A stretch of DNA of 52,395 bases, taken from positions 1 through 52,395 of the forward strand of contig JACRLT010000019.1 of the NCBI GenBank assembly GCA_016235185.1, written 5' to 3'. This document shows, piece after piece, positions 36,955 to 45,027 of this stretch. The number at the start of each line of letters is the position of its first letter. Within the stretch, counting starts at the first letter, position 1. Position numbers and translations under genes: made by a program. The notes beneath the pieces are model-generated. The model made no database searches. It worked only from the letters and a program-made list of their open reading frames with translations, and had not been told where the DNA came from. The stretch comes from Candidatus Omnitrophota bacterium. GTDB lineage: Bacteria > Omnitrophota > Gorgyraeia > Velamenicoccales > Velamenicoccaceae.

Positions 36955-37173
36955 GGACAGCTTCTTTCAAGCTGGATTATGTGTCCGAATTTATCCCGAG
37001 CGGCTATGGTAAAGACATGGGCAGCGAGGGAGAAGTAATATAGATAGACAAATAAGTAGTCGGCTATAGCAGTAAGGTTATTGATCCCTCGCTCCAACAA
37101 GCTTAAAAACAAAAAAGCTCGGGATTAATTTGCAACATCGTAAGCACTGTAAGCAAATTAAGGAGGAAGCAAG
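36955..37173 (+). promoter_or_regulatory. 219-nt nested-hairpin leader before rpoA
   Basis: Hairpin 1: CAGCTT/AAGCTG (36958-36963/36969-36974). Outer helix: ATCCCGAGC (36993-37001)/GCTCGGGAT (37117-37125). Nested helix: AGCGAGGGA (37023-37031)/TCCCTCGCT (37085-37093). Segment B, TTAATTTGC (37125-37133), is a perfect complement of C, GCAAATTAA (37153-37161), adjacent to the GGAGG ribosome-binding site (37162-37166). No ORF was recognised in it. It is the longest member of the family. Confidence 0.6.
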
Positions 37174-38166
37174 ATGGGAATTAAGTGGAAAGATTTTCAA
37201 CTGCCAAAATTTTTAGAGATAGATGAGGCTACGCATACGCCGACATATGCTAAGTTTACGGCAGAGCCTTTTGAGCGGGGCTTTGGCGTGACGCTGGGTA
37301 ATTCTCTGCGGCGCGTGCTTTTGTCTTCCATAGAAGGCAGCGCGGCGACAAGCGTTAAGATCAACGGTGTTTTACATGAATTCGGGACAGTTGACGGAGT
37401 TATGGAAGATGTTACAGACATCATCCAGAACATAAAAAACCTGATCCTGCGCTCTCACTCCAGGGCCGCAAAGACGATCTATATCAAAAAGGATAAAGCC
37501 GGCGAGGTAACAGGCCGCGATATCATCAGTGACGGGACAGTGGAGGTCTTAAATCCTGACCTGCATATAGCCACATTGACAAAAGACGTCAAATTCCATA
37601 TGGATATTGAGGTCGGCCGCGGCCGCGGTTATGTGGCTTCGGAAACCAATAAGAAGGAAGAACAGGCCATAGGCATGATACCGGTTGATTCCGTGTTTTC
37701 TCCGGTCAGGAAGGTTTCTTACCGCGTGGAAAATACCAGGGTTGGCCAGAAGACCGACTATGACCGTTTGATAGTAGAGGTATTTACCAATGGAAGCATC
37801 GATCCCAAGGAAGCCATGTTATATGGCGCCAATATATTAAGAGGGCATTTGGATGTTTTTATGAATTTGGGCTCGATCCCCGAAGAGATGGAAGAAGAAG
37901 AATCAATGTCTCCCGAGGAAGCCCAGAGGTATGACAAGCTTCGGCTCCCGATCTCGGAGTTAGAGCTTTCCGTCAGGAGTTCCAATTGTTTACGTGAGGC
38001 CAATATCAAGTCGATAGCTGATCTTGTCAGGAGGTCTGAAAGCGAACTTTTGGGGTTCAGGAACTTCGGTAAAAAATCGCTTACCGAGGTAAAAGAACTT
38101 ATTGTGGCGATGGGTTTGAATTTAGGCATGCAGATCGACGACAAAAAATTAAAGAAAGAAAAATAA
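37174..38166 (+). CDS. rpoA: DNA-directed RNA polymerase subunit alpha
   Basis: A 330-residue alpha subunit. The N-terminal assembly domain (about 1-235) has EPFERGFGVTLGNSLRRVLLSSIEG, an acidic linker follows (EEMEEEESMSPEEAQRY), and the C-terminal DNA/activator-binding domain carries SVRSSNCLREANIKSIADLV and GFRNFGKKSLTEVKELI. Length and both domains are normal. Confidence 0.98.
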   Translation: MGIKWKDFQLPKFLEIDEATHTPTYAKFTAEPFERGFGVTLGNSLRRVLLSSIEGSAATSVKINGVLHEFGTVDGVMEDVTDIIQNIKNLILRSHSRAAKTIYIKKDKAGEVTGRDIISDGTVEVLNPDLHIATLTKDVKFHMDIEVGRGRGYVASETNKKEEQAIGMIPVDSVFSPVRKVSYRVENTRVGQKTDYDRLIVEVFTNGSIDPKEAMLYGANILRGHLDVFMNLGSIPEEMEEEESMSPEEAQRYDKLRLPISELELSVRSSNCLREANIKSIADLVRRSESELLGFRNFGKKSLTEVKELIVAMGLNLGMQIDDKKLKKEK

Positions 38167-38264
38167 ATAGACCCCTCGCATTAGCGCTTGAAAATTGTCT
38201 GCGATAATTTTCAAGCATGCTTCGGGGTTAATTTTGTAAGGAAAAACTAAAAGAGGCAAAATTA
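38167..38264 (+). promoter_or_regulatory. class I stop-to-start RNA element before rplQ
   Basis: P1 GACCCC (38170-38175)/GGGGTT (38224-38229); internal loop TC/TTC; P2 GCAT (38178-38181)/ATGC (38217-38220); bulge TAGC; P3 GCTTGAAAATT (38186-38196)/AATTTTCAAGC (38206-38216). Segment B, TTAATTTTG (38228-38236), complements C, CAAAATTAA (38257-38265), which ends on the A of the ATG. AGAGG (38252-38256) is the likely ribosome-binding site. Confidence 0.68.
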
Positions 38265-38843
38265 ATGAGACATAAAAGAAATACGCAGAATCTTTCCCGT
38301 TTCAGCTCTTATTTCAAGGCGACTGTAAGGTCGCTTGCCCGCGCGGTCCTGATCAATAACAGGATAATCACTACCAAGGTAAGGGCTAAGGTTGCCAGGC
38401 CGTTGGTGGAAAAGCTTGTTTCGCTTGGCAAGGATATCGATTCTCTGGCAGCGCGACGCAGGGCATATTCCATATTGAGCGACCACCAGCTTGTCCATAA
38501 GTTATTCTCCGATATTGGCCCGCTTTTTGCCCAGAAGAATGGCGGATATACCAGGATCATACCCTATAAACGCAGGCGCGGAGATAATGCCGAATTGGTT
38601 GTTTTGGAGCTTTCTTTGCAGAAGGCTTTACCCAAAGAGAAGCTGGAAAAACATGCGGCCAAGAAGACGCAAGACAAAGAGATAAAGGCAATGGCTGCGG
38701 AGTCGACAAGAGAACATAAGGCCCAACATAAGGATGTGGCTCCTCCGGAAAAAGGTAAACACAAGAAAGATAAAGAAAAACCTGCTAAAAGATCGTTGGG
38801 CGGTTTAGGAAAAATGTTCAAGTCAGAACGGGATTCGTTGTAG
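38265..38843 (+). CDS. rplQ: 50S ribosomal protein L17 with charged C-terminal extension
   Basis: The first 120 residues are L17: MRHKRNTQNLSRFSSYFKAT, TTKVRAKVARPLVEKLVSLG, then the C-terminal GGYTRIIPYKRRRGDNAELVVLEL. The protein continues for about 65 extra residues rich in Lys, Glu, Ala and His (KKTQDKEIKAMAAESTREHK ... KGKHKKDKEKPAK), probably disordered. It ends the superoperon's ribosomal genes. Confidence 0.95.
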   Translation: MRHKRNTQNLSRFSSYFKATVRSLARAVLINNRIITTKVRAKVARPLVEKLVSLGKDIDSLAARRRAYSILSDHQLVHKLFSDIGPLFAQKNGGYTRIIPYKRRRGDNAELVVLELSLQKALPKEKLEKHAAKKTQDKEIKAMAAESTREHKAQHKDVAPPEKGKHKKDKEKPAKRSLGGLGKMFKSERDSL

Positions 38844-38912
38844 TTTCGCCCCGTTAGAAACGTTCAATAAAAGTTTATGTAGGTTTCTAACGGGGTTAAT
38901 TGCCTTACATAA
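38844..38912 (+). promoter_or_regulatory. hairpin/pseudoknot element before the aminotransferase
   Basis: A perfect 13-bp helix CCCCGTTAGAAAC (38849-38861)/GTTTCTAACGGGG (38883-38895) encloses a 21-nt loop. Loop bases TTTATGTA (38874-38881) are a perfect 8-bp complement of TACATAAA (38906-38913), which ends on the A of the start codon, so a pseudoknot could cover the start. No Shine-Dalgarno is visible. No U run follows the hairpin. Confidence 0.55.
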
Positions 38913-40076
38913 ATGCTTTCCAAAAGAGCCAAAGAGGTCAGTCCTTCTGCAACTCTCCAGATCACGGCAAGCGCGTCTCGTATGGTCAAGGAGGGTAAGG
39001 ATGTTGTCGCTTTTGGCGCCGGAGAGCCGGACTTTGATACGCCTGTTGTCATAAAGGAAGCGGGCATAAAGGCCATCCAGGCAGGATTTACCAAGTATAC
39101 CCCCACATCAGGCATCCCTGAATTAAAAGAGGCTATTGTTAAAAAGCTAAAAGACGACAATAGCCTCGCCTATACATCTTCCAATATTATCGTATCCTGC
39201 GGCGCCAAGCACTCTATCTATAATGCTATACAGGTTTTGATCGACGACGGTGATGAAGTCTTGATCCCTGTCCCATTTTGGGTAAGTTATCCCGAGATGG
39301 TAAAACTCGCAGGAGGAAAACCGGTCTTCGTCCCTACATCATCAAAAGAAGATTTTAAAGTCAATCCCGCCATCCTTGAGCGCCATCTTACCAAAAAAAC
39401 AAAGGTCCTTGTCTTAAACAGCCCGTCTAACCCATGCGGCGTAGTTTACAGGGCCAATGAGCTTTCCGCGATCGCGGATCTCTGCGTCAAACATAATATT
39501 TATTGCATAAGCGACGAGATCTATGAGAAGATAATCTTTGATGGTTTAAAGCATGTGTCCATCGCGTCTTTTTCCGATGCCATAAAGAAATTGACTGTTA
39601 CGGTCAATGGTTTTTCTAAATCTTATTCCATGACAGGATGGAGGCTGGGGTATTTGGCTGCAGAGCCCGAGATAGCCGCAGCAATTTCTAATTTGCAGGA
39701 CCATTCTACGTCAAACCCGAGCTCCATAACTCAAAGGGCTGCTTTAGCCGCATTTTCTCTGGATGAAAAGTTTTTTAGCGATATAAGGAATATCTTCCAG
39801 GAGAGGCGCGATTATATCATTTCCCGCCTGGATAAGATGAAGGGAAAAATAGGCTACAAAAAACCAGAAGGCGCCTTTTATATATTTTGCGATATATCCG
39901 GGACGAAGATGGATTCTTTTACATTCGCCAAACGCCTGTTGGAAGAGAAACTTGTGGCTTTGATCCCCGGAGAACCGTTTGGCTGTGATGATTATGTGCG
40001 CTTGAGTTTCGCCACAAGCATGGAAAAGATTAAGAAGGGTTTAGACAGGATAGAGGAGTGGCTGGTTAAATTGTAG
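38913..40076 (+). CDS. aspartate aminotransferase-type class I PLP enzyme
   Basis: A 387-residue fold-type I aminotransferase, probably aspartate:2-oxoglutarate. Visible features are the GAGEPDFDTP opening, substrate-side SPSNPCG, the DEIYEK motif and the PLP-lysine motif NGFSKSYSMTGWRLGY. The C-terminal RLSFATSMEKI includes the carboxylate-binding arginine. It heads the metabolic block and would link oxaloacetate and 2-oxoglutarate, products of its malate and isocitrate dehydrogenase neighbours, to amino-acid synthesis. Other class I substrates are possible. Confidence 0.88.
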   Translation: MLSKRAKEVSPSATLQITASASRMVKEGKDVVAFGAGEPDFDTPVVIKEAGIKAIQAGFTKYTPTSGIPELKEAIVKKLKDDNSLAYTSSNIIVSCGAKHSIYNAIQVLIDDGDEVLIPVPFWVSYPEMVKLAGGKPVFVPTSSKEDFKVNPAILERHLTKKTKVLVLNSPSNPCGVVYRANELSAIADLCVKHNIYCISDEIYEKIIFDGLKHVSIASFSDAIKKLTVTVNGFSKSYSMTGWRLGYLAAEPEIAAAISNLQDHSTSNPSSITQRAALAAFSLDEKFFSDIRNIFQERRDYIISRLDKMKGKIGYKKPEGAFYIFCDISGTKMDSFTFAKRLLEEKLVALIPGEPFGCDDYVRLSFATSMEKIKKGLDRIEEWLVKL

Positions 40077-40088
40077 GTGCAGAAAAAT

Positions 40089-41345
40089 ATGGGCAAGACA
40101 ATAGCGGAAAAAATATTAAGCAGCCACTCCGGCCAGGACCTAAAGGCAGGGGATTTTGCCGTCTGCGATATAGATTTTTGTTTTGGCCAGGACGGCACTA
40201 GCGGTATTATTGTAGACAGGTTCAAGGCCTTAGGGATAAAAGGGGCATTTGACCGTAATAAGTTCGCAATAGTGATAGACCACAGCGCGCCGTCGCCGAG
40301 CATGGGCGTATCGGCTGTGCATAAGAAACTAAGGGAATTTGCTAAAGAAAAGGGATTGCTGTTATATGATATAGGCTGCGGGGTCTGCCATCAGGTCATC
40401 CCGGAGATGGGCCATGTGTTGCCAGGAGAACTGGTCTTGGGCGCTGATTCTCATACCTGTACCTACGGCGCATTAGGAGCTTTGTCGACCGGCGTAGGCT
40501 CTACTGACCTGGCCATAAGTTTGGCCAGCGGAAAGAACTGGTTCAAGGTCCCTGAATCTGTTAAGATCATAGTCCGCGGCAGATTGCCTAAAGGTGTATA
40601 TTCAAAAGATATCGTTTTAAAGGTCATAGGCGATCTTGGCGCGGACGGCGCAACATATAAATCCGTTGAATTTTACGGTTCTGTAATCGAGCGTTTAAGC
40701 ATTGATGCCCGTTTTACCATCTGCAATATGGGGGTGGAGATGGGCGCAAAGTTCTGTGTTATTCCTGCTGATGAGGTTACTTTTAGCTGGCTTAAAAGCC
40801 GGGGTATAAAAAGAGGGTACAACGCGCAATACGCAGACAAAGACGCCGTTTATAGCCTGGTTAAGGAATATGATATTTCTAAGCTTGTCCCTCAACTGGC
40901 GAAACCGCATACGGTAGACAATAACGCGAGTATCGACGAGCTTGAAGGCACTCATATAGATGAGGCATATCTGGGCACATGCACCAACGGCAGGCTCGAA
41001 GATCTAGATATCGCAGTCAAGGTCTTAAAAAATAAAAAAGTCTGTAAAGATGTGCGTTTTATCGTTGCCCCGGCATCGCGCTCTATTTATCTTGAAGCGG
41101 TAAAGAAGGGGTTGATCAGCGCGCTTATCGAGTCCGGCGCAAGCGTAGTGACACCGGGCTGCGGCCCTTGCGTCGGGACGCATAACGGCGTTCCTTCGGT
41201 CGGCGAGGCAGTGATATCGAGCGCGAACAGGAATTTTAAGGGCAGGATGGGTAACCCAGAGGCTTTTATTTATCTGGCTTCGCCGGCGACTGTTGTAGCG
41301 TCTGCCTTAGAAGGCCGGATCGCAGATCCAAGGAAATACCTATAA
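40089..41345 (+). CDS. leuC: aconitase-superfamily hydratase, large subunit (LeuC-type)
   Basis: A 418-residue iron-sulfur hydratase large subunit. The motif GADSHTCTYGALGALSTGVGSTD and the cluster cysteines in GTCTNGR and PGCGPCVG are intact. The family covers 3-isopropylmalate dehydratase, homoaconitase and prokaryotic aconitases. With isocitrate and malate dehydrogenases nearby and no leuA or leuB-type neighbour, use as an aconitase (citrate to isocitrate) is likely here; this is inference. ATG 40089 is preferred to GTG 40077 since TAGGTG (40074-40079) then lies at a plausible distance. The small subunit is encoded beyond pilT. Confidence 0.85.
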   Translation: MGKTIAEKILSSHSGQDLKAGDFAVCDIDFCFGQDGTSGIIVDRFKALGIKGAFDRNKFAIVIDHSAPSPSMGVSAVHKKLREFAKEKGLLLYDIGCGVCHQVIPEMGHVLPGELVLGADSHTCTYGALGALSTGVGSTDLAISLASGKNWFKVPESVKIIVRGRLPKGVYSKDIVLKVIGDLGADGATYKSVEFYGSVIERLSIDARFTICNMGVEMGAKFCVIPADEVTFSWLKSRGIKRGYNAQYADKDAVYSLVKEYDISKLVPQLAKPHTVDNNASIDELEGTHIDEAYLGTCTNGRLEDLDIAVKVLKNKKVCKDVRFIVAPASRSIYLEAVKKGLISALIESGASVVTPGCGPCVGTHNGVPSVGEAVISSANRNFKGRMGNPEAFIYLASPATVVASALEGRIADPRKYL

Positions 41346-41356
41346 AAGGAGTTTCT

Positions 41357-42406
41357 ATGGTTGAATTAAAAGAATTATTGATGTTGACTATCGAGAAGAA
41401 GGCTTCGGACCTGCATTTGACGGAGAACGCGCCGCCTATCTTAAGGATCGACGGCCGCCTGATCTTGACCGAGCTTCCGAAGTTGGCACGTGAAGATACC
41501 AAGCGTTTGATCTACAGCGTCTTGACTAACGAACAAAAAGAGATCTTTGAGAAGAATTGGGAATTAGACCTTTCTGTTGCCATGCATGGGATGGACAGGT
41601 TCAGGGTCAATGTCCATATCCAGAGAGGCTCGGTGGAAGCCGCGTTCCGAAGGATCCCTCTTATTATTCCCCGCATGGAAGACTTGGGATTGCCTGCGAT
41701 AGTTTCGGATCTCGCCAAAAAACCAAACGGTTTAGTCTTGGTCACAGGCCCTACGGGTGTTGGCAAGACAACTACCATGGCCGCGATGATCGACCTTATA
41801 AATACCGAAAGACAGGACATGATCGTCTCTATTGAGGACCCGATAGAATTTTTGCACTTGAATAAGAAAAGTATTATCAAGCAAAGAGAGGTCTTCGCTG
41901 ATACAAAATCATTTGCAGAGGCGCTGCGGCATGCCTTACGGCAGGACCCGGATGTCATCTTCGTAGGTGAGATGAGAGACTTGGAGACCATATCGACGGC
42001 TTTAACCGCTGCCGAAACCGGGCACTTGGTTTTGGCAACTTTGCACACGCCGGATGCGCCGCAGACCGTTGAAAGGATCATCGACGTTTTTCCGCCTTTC
42101 CAGCAGCAACAGGTAAAACTCCAGCTGGCAGACTGCCTGCAGGGAGTCGTTTCCCAGTTGCTTTTGCCCAGAATTAGCGGAGTCGGCCGCGTTGTGTCGA
42201 CCGAGATCATGATCGGCACTCCTGCTATCCGCAATCTTATACGCGAGCAGGAGATCGAGCAGATGCCTACGCTTATCCAGACAGGGCATCAGTACGGAAT
42301 GCGCACCATGGATAAATCTTTGAAAGAGCTTTACAAGGCCGGCGTGATCTCTTACGAGGTCGCTTTGTCTAAAGCCAAGCACGTCGAGGAGTTCAAAAGT
42401 TTATGA
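41357..42406 (+). CDS. pilT: type IV pilus retraction ATPase PilT
   Basis: A 349-residue secretion-family ATPase. The PAS-like N-terminal domain (SDLHLTENAPPILRIDGRL) is followed by Walker A GPTGVGKT (131-138), Asp box, Walker B (PDVIFVGEMRDLET) and the His box (TGHLVLATLHT). It powers pilus retraction in the inner membrane. AGGAG lies upstream and the stop overlaps the next gene by 4 bp. Its position between the two subunits of one enzyme is strange; no other pilus gene is in the window. Confidence 0.95.
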   Translation: MVELKELLMLTIEKKASDLHLTENAPPILRIDGRLILTELPKLAREDTKRLIYSVLTNEQKEIFEKNWELDLSVAMHGMDRFRVNVHIQRGSVEAAFRRIPLIIPRMEDLGLPAIVSDLAKKPNGLVLVTGPTGVGKTTTMAAMIDLINTERQDMIVSIEDPIEFLHLNKKSIIKQREVFADTKSFAEALRHALRQDPDVIFVGEMRDLETISTALTAAETGHLVLATLHTPDAPQTVERIIDVFPPFQQQQVKLQLADCLQGVVSQLLLPRISGVGRVVSTEIMIGTPAIRNLIREQEIEQMPTLIQTGHQYGMRTMDKSLKELYKAGVISYEVALSKAKHVEEFKSL

Positions 42407-42903
42407 TCTTAAAGGGGTTTTCTTATAAGGTCGGCGACGATGTCAATACCGATTACATTATTTCGGGCCGATATAAGTTTTCCATCAGCGATATAAAGGA
42501 ATTGGCCCGCCATATAATGGAGGATATCGATCCTACGTTTTACTCAAGGTTAAAACCGGGAGAATCATTTTTGGTAGCAGGTAAAAATTTCGGTATGGGC
42601 TCATCGCGTGAGCAGGCGCCCTTGGTGATCAAGGAGGCAGGGATCGTCGGCGTGGTCGCCAAAAGTTTTGCCAGGATCTTTTACCGTAATGCCATTAATA
42701 TCGGCCTCCCGCTGATAGAAGCTGATACCGATAAGATAATGGAGAACGATAGCCTGCAGATCGATCTGGAGAACGGTACTTTAAAAAACCTCACCAAAAA
42801 TACTGTGAACAACATCTCGCCTTTACCGTCTGTCATGCGTAAGTTGTTGGCTGACGGCGGCCTGGTGGAACACTTTAAGTCGCACGGCGCGATCAAGCTA
42901 TGA
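42403..42903 (+). CDS. leuD: aconitase-superfamily hydratase, small subunit (LeuD-type)
   Basis: A 166-residue swivel-domain protein with [14 protein letters not shown] and the substrate-binding [18 protein letters not shown], then [21 protein letters not shown]. It should assemble with the large subunit encoded on the other side of pilT. It is translationally coupled at both ends (ATGA overlaps with pilT and the dehydrogenase gene). Confidence 0.88.
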   Translation: MILKGFSYKVGDDVNTDYIISGRYKFSISDIKELARHIMEDIDPTFYSRLKPGESFLVAGKNFGMGSSREQAPLVIKEAGIVGVVAKSFARIFYRNAINIGLPLIEADTDKIMENDSLQIDLENGTLKNLTKNTVNNISPLPSVMRKLLADGGLVEHFKSHGAIKL

Positions 42904-43985
42904 AACATACTATTACTTTGATCCCGGGGGACGGTATAGGGCCGGAAGTCAGCCTTGCTACCAAGCGTTGCATTGAAGCGGCCGGGGTCGACATCAAATG
43001 GGAAGAGTTTATCGCCGGGGAAGTTGCTATAAAGCGTTTCGGCACGCCCTTGCCGGATAATATCATTGATTCCGTTAAAAAGAATAAGGTCGCTATCAAA
43101 GGGCCCATAGTGACGCCTATTGGAAGCGGATTTCGTTCGGTAAATGTGCAATTGAGGCATGCATTGGACCTGTATGTGTGCCTGCGGCCCGTGAAGTCAA
43201 TAGAGGGCGTGCATACGCCGTATAAAAATGTTGATATAGTAATTGTCAGGGAAAACAGCGAGGACCTTTATTTAGGAGTGGAATTTCAGGAGGGTACTCC
43301 CGAGTGCAAGAAGATCATCGATACGATCAATTCTTTGAGCCCTAAAAAAGTCAGGCCCGATTCCGGTATCTCCATTAAGCCCATTTCAAGGTTTGCCACA
43401 ACGCGAATTGTAAAATTTGCCTTCGAATATGCCGTAAAGAATAACCGAAAAAAAGTAACGGCAGTACACAAGGCCAATATCATGAAGCATACCGACGGGC
43501 TTTTCTTGTCAATAGCCCGCGAGGTAGCTAAAGAATATGCCGGCCGCGTTGAATTTAACGACGCCATTGTGGATAATTTGAGCATGCAGCTTGTGACCAG
43601 GCCGCAGAATTTCGATGTACTGGTATTGCCGAATCTCTATGGCGATATTATTTCTGACCTGTGCGCAGGGCTTATCGGCGGCCTAGGAGTTGCGCCCGGA
43701 GCCAATATAGGCGACGAGATAGCGCTTTTTGAGCCTGTGCATGGTTCTGCGCCGAAATATACAGGCCAAAACAAGGTCAATCCTGTTGCCATGATATTAT
43801 CCGGTGTCATGATGCTTAAATATATTGGCGAGGAAAAAGCGGCTTTGAAGCTGGAGCGCGCAGTCTTTGATGTCATAAAAGCCGGCAAGTCAGTTACCTA
43901 CGATCTCAAAAAGGACAGGAACGACCCTGCGGCAGTTTCGACGAGCGCAATGGCGGATGAGATCATACGCAGTATGAAGGCTTGA
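42900..43985 (+). CDS. NAD-type isocitrate/isopropylmalate-family dehydrogenase
   Basis: A 361-residue beta-decarboxylating dehydrogenase. GDGIGPE opens the fold; [12 protein letters not shown] is the substrate loop, with a serine at the position used by isocitrate dehydrogenases (isopropylmalate enzymes have a different, more hydrophobic loop). [23 protein letters not shown] and [15 protein letters not shown] complete the active site and cofactor region. Lysine/tyrosine catalytic segments (VHKANIMK) are present. NAD-dependent isocitrate dehydrogenase is the best call; homoisocitrate is an alternative. Confidence 0.82.
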   Translation: MKHTITLIPGDGIGPEVSLATKRCIEAAGVDIKWEEFIAGEVAIKRFGTPLPDNIIDSVKKNKVAIKGPIVTPIGSGFRSVNVQLRHALDLYVCLRPVKSIEGVHTPYKNVDIVIVRENSEDLYLGVEFQEGTPECKKIIDTINSLSPKKVRPDSGISIKPISRFATTRIVKFAFEYAVKNNRKKVTAVHKANIMKHTDGLFLSIAREVAKEYAGRVEFNDAIVDNLSMQLVTRPQNFDVLVLPNLYGDIISDLCAGLIGGLGVAPGANIGDEIALFEPVHGSAPKYTGQNKVNPVAMILSGVMMLKYIGEEKAALKLERAVFDVIKAGKSVTYDLKKDRNDPAAVSTSAMADEIIRSMKA

Positions 43986-44079
43986 TTGACTCCTTGTCTA
44001 ACCGTCCGCCATTGATTCATTGGCGGACAGACTGCGGAGTTAATTTTGTGAAGAAAAATACCTTAGGTAGGCAAAATTA
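43986..44079 (+). promoter_or_regulatory. class I stop-to-start RNA element before mdh
   Basis: P1 ATTGACTCC (43985-43993, first base in the upstream stop)/GGAGTTAAT (44036-44044); internal loop TT/TGC; P2 GTCT (43996-43999)/AGAC (44029-44032); bulge AACC; P3 GTCCGCCA (44004-44011)/TGGCGGAC (44021-44028). Segment B, TTAATTTTG (44040-44048), complements C, CAAAATTAA (44072-44080), ending on the A of the ATG. It is outside the ribosomal operon, so the element is not tied to ribosomal proteins. Confidence 0.68.
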
Positions 44080-45027
44080 ATGAAAAAAGTTGCGATCATA
44101 GGCGCAGGCAATGTAGGCGGGACAACCGCTATGAGGATCGCCGAGACCGGCTTAGCCTGCGTTGTTTTGATCGACGTTGCAGAAAATGTTGCCCGCGCCA
44201 AGGCATTTGACCTTGAAGATGCCAGGTATAGTTTAGGCAGGGATACGCGCGTAGAGGGCTCCAGCGAGATAAGCCGTATTAGCGGTTCTGATATTGTTGT
44301 TATGACCGCAGGCCTCCCCAGAAAACCGGGAATGACACGGGAGGACCTGCTTGCCAAGAACGCTTCGATAATGAAAGATGTTTGCAGCGGCATTGCTCAA
44401 TACGCAAAGGATGCCATCCTTATCGTGGTCAGCAATCCTTTGGATGTCATGACGTATCTGGCATATAAAACAACAGGGTTTGAGCGCCATAAAGTTTTAG
44501 GCATGGGCGTGAACCTTGATACCTCACGATTTGCCAACCTGATCTCTAAAAAATTATTTATCGGCACCGAGCATATCAAGGCTTTAGTCATAGGCAGCCA
44601 CGGCGAGACTATGCTGCCTTTGCCTCGCCTGACCAAGGTCAGGGGCAAGGCCTTGATAGATCTATTGGAAAAGAAAGAAGTAGAAAGACTCGTGATAGAT
44701 ACGAGGGCAAGAGGCGCAGAGATCGTGTCTTTATACGGCTCGGGAAGCGCCTACATGGCCCCATCGGCTGCGATATACGAACTCGTTGAAACCATCCTTA
44801 CCGGCCACTCCAAAGAACTTCCTGTAAGCGCTGTTTTAGACGGTGAATACGGCCTTTATGATGTTTCTATAGGCGTACCTGCAATTATAGGTCCAGAAGG
44901 CATAGAAAGGATCTTGGAAGCTGATCTGACCAGCGAAGAGAAAGAGGCTTTTCTGCAATCCGCCCAATCTATCAAGAATTCGATCAATAGTTTAAATATC
45001 TGGCCTTTGGAAGAACATGGACTATGA
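44080..45027 (+). CDS. mdh: malate dehydrogenase
   Basis: A 315-residue LDH-like malate dehydrogenase. The Rossmann motif GAGNVGG (8-14), Arg81 and Arg87 in GLPRKPGMTR (malate-type, with arginine where lactate enzymes have glutamine), Arg150 and catalytic His174 in GSHGETM are all present. It interconverts malate and oxaloacetate with NAD. It overlaps the lipoamide dehydrogenase gene by 11 bp. Confidence 0.93.
   Translation: MKKVAIIGAGNVGGTTAMRIAETGLACVVLIDVAENVARAKAFDLEDARYSLGRDTRVEGSSEISRISGSDIVVMTAGLPRKPGMTREDLLAKNASIMKDVCSGIAQYAKDAILIVVSNPLDVMTYLAYKTTGFERHKVLGMGVNLDTSRFANLISKKLFIGTEHIKALVIGSHGETMLPLPRLTKVRGKALIDLLEKKEVERLVIDTRARGAEIVSLYGSGSAYMAPSAAIYELVETILTGHSKELPVSAVLDGEYGLYDVSIGVPAIIGPEGIERILEADLTSEEKEAFLQSAQSIKNSINSLNIWPLEEHGL

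Noticed and set aside
38849-38895. 13-bp hairpin after rplQ as the operon terminator
   Set aside because: Only TTAATTG follows; the loop-to-start complementarity is a better explanation. Factor-dependent termination cannot be excluded.
40089-43985. Leucine biosynthesis operon (leuC, leuD, leuB)
   Set aside because: The dehydrogenase loop RENSEDLY is isocitrate-like, leuA is absent, and malate dehydrogenase and lipoate genes follow.
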